From Dyadobacter sp. CECT 9275 (GTDB lineage: Bacteria; Bacteroidota; Bacteroidia; Cytophagales; Spirosomataceae), in contig NZ_CAJRAF010000002.1 of the NCBI RefSeq assembly GCF_907164905.1, positions 2,976,001-3,040,000 of the forward strand: a stretch of 64,000 bases of DNA, in the 5' to 3' direction. The stretch's first letter is position 1, and every line of letters begins with the position of its first letter. Both the position numbers and the translations under genes were made by a program. This document shows, piece after piece, positions 62,202-64,000 of the stretch. Under the pieces are notes generated by a model. That model saw only the letters and a program-made list of their open reading frames with translations, was not told the DNA's origin and ran no database searches.

Positions 62202-63863
62202 TTACATCAGTTTCTCTAATAACTCAGCCACCGTTGCCCCCGTGATGTTGAATATTAGTCCTGGCAGAATTCCCAAAAGTACTGCAAGAATTGCCAAAGG
62301 TATCAGGAGAATGTATTCTCTTTTTGTTAAGTCTTCACCCACATGCCCATGTTTATACCAATAGGCCCCAAAAAACATCCGTTGGTAGGTCCATAGAAAG
62401 TAGGCTGCGGCCAGTACGATACCTATTGTTGAGAGAGCCGGAATCCAGACCGGCATCAGTTCGGATTGAAAGGCGCCCATCAAAGTGAAAAGCTCGCCCA
62501 CAAACCCTGAAAAACCAGGTAAACCCAAAGAAGCAAAGAAAGCGATACCGGTAAGAATGGTGAACCTAGGCATGACGGTAATCAGCCCCCGGTAATGATC
62601 AATCTGGCGGTCGTGGGTACGGTCATAGATAACACCAGTAAGCAGGAACAACATGGCCGATAGCACCCCGTGGCTAACCATCTGATAGATGGCCCCATTT
62701 ACACCCTCTGCGGTGAAAGAGGCTATGCCCAGTAATACAAAACCCATGTGGGAAACAGATGAATACGCGATCATCTTTTTAAGATCTGTCTGCCCCAGCG
62801 CGTTGAAGCCTCCATAAATAATGGAAATCATTCCAAGCACTGCCAGGGGAATCATACTGTAAACCGCCTCCCCGGGGAAAAACCCGTCCACAATTCTGAT
62901 CAATCCGTACCCCCCTATCTTGAGCAGAATACCCGCAAGAACGACAGATACCGCCGTTGGTGCTTCAACGTGCGCATCAGGCAGCCAGGTGTGTACCGGA
63001 AATACCGGCAATTTTACGGCAAACCCGGCAAACAAAAACCAAAACGCCAGTAACCTTGCCGACACACCAAAAATATTAAGTTCGGAGATATTGCTAAGGA
63101 TGGATCCGGGGATGTAATTATGGGCATCAGCCAGATATTCAAAGCGGAAAGTATGAACAAGCTGCCCCGAAGCAAGCCGGCTCTCGGACAGTAGCTGTTG
63201 TACTGTTGCAATCAATTCCTGTCCGCCTGGCTGATCTGCACCGGTCATACCAATTACCCTGGCAGTTTCCAGAGGATCTATGACCGACAAATAGAGTGCT
63301 ATCATTACAATGAGTATGAGCAGAGAACCGAGGAATGTATATACAAAAAATTTGAGCGCTGCATATTCCCGCCTTGGGCCACCCCATAAGCCAATGAGGA
63401 AATACATAGGCAAAAGCATGAACTCAAAGAACAGGTAAAACAAAAAGAAATCCTGAGCAAGGAAACACCCCAGTACATTACCGGTCAGCAAAAGATAGAG
63501 TGCGAAATACGCCCGGCTTTTCTGGCGAATATTCCAGGAACTTATCACGCCCGCCAGCATCACAATGACGGCAAGGATCAGGAGCGGAAGGCTTATCCCG
63601 TCCACGGCCAGTGCGTAATCTATGGAAACAACACCCAGCGAACCAATGGAAAGAGTGATCCAGTCGGCTGTTTCAGCAAACTGATGCCCCGGATCCGTAT
63701 GGCTAAAGGATACATACAGTACCGATGTGAGCAGCAACTCGGCGAGCATGATCCCCAGCGCAATGTATCTGAAATTCCCTTTGCCGCCATCGGGCAAGAG
63801 GGTAACAGCCAGGGCGCCGGTAAGCGGTAATACAATGAGTAAGGTGAGTATATGGTCAATCAT
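62202..63863 (-). CDS. nuoM: NADH-quinone oxidoreductase subunit M
   Basis: Proton-pumping antiporter-like subunit of complex I, 553 residues from ATG 63863 (MIDHILTLLIVLPLTGA). Around 14 helices are present. Family motifs are FLFYLFFEFMLLPMYFLIG (conserved Glu), FPVHTWLPDAHVEAPTAVSV, GILLKIGGYGLIR (Lys) and LKKMIAYSSVSHMGFVLLG. It lies 30 bp downstream of nuoL on the same strand, in normal nuoL-nuoM order. nuoN does not follow; the next gene on this strand is unrelated. Confidence 0.95.
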   Translation of the reverse strand: MIDHILTLLIVLPLTGALAVTLLPDGGKGNFRYIALGIMLAELLLTSVLYVSFSHTDPGHQFAETADWITLSIGSLGVVSIDYALAVDGISLPLLILAVIVMLAGVISSWNIRQKSRAYFALYLLLTGNVLGCFLAQDFFLFYLFFEFMLLPMYFLIGLWGGPRREYAALKFFVYTFLGSLLILIVMIALYLSVIDPLETARVIGMTGADQPGGQELIATVQQLLSESRLASGQLVHTFRFEYLADAHNYIPGSILSNISELNIFGVSARLLAFWFLFAGFAVKLPVFPVHTWLPDAHVEAPTAVSVVLAGILLKIGGYGLIRIVDGFFPGEAVYSMIPLAVLGMISIIYGGFNALGQTDLKKMIAYSSVSHMGFVLLGIASFTAEGVNGAIYQMVSHGVLSAMLFLLTGVIYDRTHDRQIDHYRGLITVMPRFTILTGIAFFASLGLPGFSGFVGELFTLMGAFQSELMPVWIPALSTIGIVLAAAYFLWTYQRMFFGAYWYKHGHVGEDLTKREYILLIPLAILAVLLGILPGLIFNITGATVAELLEKLM

Positions 63864-63893
63864 TAAAACGAAAATCAAAAATAAATATGGGTA

Positions 63894-64000
63894 CTACAAA
63901 GTTGCCAGCCACAAAATCAGCAAGAATATGCCTGTCAGAGTCACTAAAAAGTATGACTGGATTTTACCATTCTGCAGGCCTCTCACCGAGTTCCCTGCAA
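63894..64000 (-). CDS. nuoL: NADH-quinone oxidoreductase subunit L, C-terminal end only
   Basis: A 34-residue C-terminus is visible before the stop at 63894-63896: a short polar stretch (NSVRGLQNGKIQSY), then the last transmembrane helix (FLVTLTGIFLLILWLATL). This is the typical end of NuoL (VRxLQxGxIQxY), and nuoM follows after 30 bp. The remainder lies beyond the window. Confidence 0.85.
   Translation of the reverse strand, partial: AGNSVRGLQNGKIQSYFLVTLTGIFLLILWLATL

Noticed and set aside
1..64000. tRNA, rRNA, CRISPR arrays, insertion sequences, prophage
   Set aside because: No cloverleaf, rRNA signature, regularly spaced repeat, transposase or phage structural gene was recognised on either strand. 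Short or divergent tRNAs cannot be fully excluded by eye.

Overview
The window is chromosomal DNA from a Bacteroidota bacterium. Direct signs are a SusC/SusD pair under an ECF sigma factor and FecR anti-sigma factor, several promoters with the Bacteroidota -7 element TAnnTTTG, few Shine-Dalgarno-like sites, YpdA, M56/TonB fusion proteins and TerC/BipA/DUF4136 homologues. The gene set fits the Cytophagales best, possibly a Dyadobacter- or Spirosoma-like organism. That placement is a judgement from protein style, not from a database search. No rRNA, tRNA, CRISPR array, insertion sequence or prophage was recognised.

Layout. 1-2.1 kb is the end of a surface-polysaccharide cluster (GT4 glycosyltransferase, O-antigen polymerase/ligase). 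2.4-8.3 kb holds terC, dnaG, a LysR regulator, a DUF4136 lipoprotein, a YtxH protein and a YCF48-type propeller. 8.3-16.6 kb holds ypdA, pabB-pabC, a toxin-antitoxin pair whose toxin carries an early stop codon, priA, pyk and a Uma2-family protein. 16.6-21.7 kb is a BlaI-type repressor with two tandem M56 metallopeptidases that end in TonB and TonB-receptor-plug-like domains, plus a Gfo/Idh/MocA oxidoreductase. A phased operator-like array lies directly in front of it. 21.8-33.7 kb is mainly housekeeping: exbB-exbD, mscS, ffh, nuoN, TraB/GumN, an M28 peptidase and bipA.

33.7-45.0 kb is one long minus-strand locus: ECF sigma, FecR, SusC (with a signalling STN domain), SusD, a large propeller/HEAT/cytochrome c protein and a TIM-barrel isomerase. 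It looks like a regulated uptake-and-oxidation system rather than a classical glycan-hydrolysing locus. 45.5-48.5 kb holds glutamate dehydrogenase, an orphan sensor kinase and a Dabb protein. These are followed by a dense cluster of DnaA-box-like sequences inside two inverted repeats. 48.7-54.1 kb holds a small basic lipoprotein, a GH29 alpha-L-fucosidase, a fatty acyl-AMP ligase with its own acyl carrier protein, and a sodium:solute symporter. 54.2-64 kb is all minus strand: an M24 aminopeptidase, a ScyD/ScyE-like lipoprotein, a deoxy-amino-sugar/glycosyltransferase operon, an unknown polytopic membrane protein, nuoM and the 3' end of nuoL.

Most interesting points: the BlaI-M56-TonB/plug system with its 10-bp-phased ACTA/TAGT sites; the sigma/FecR/SusCD/cytochrome locus; the DnaA-box cluster; the orphan acyl-AMP ligase/ACP pair; and the toxin gene broken at codon 7.
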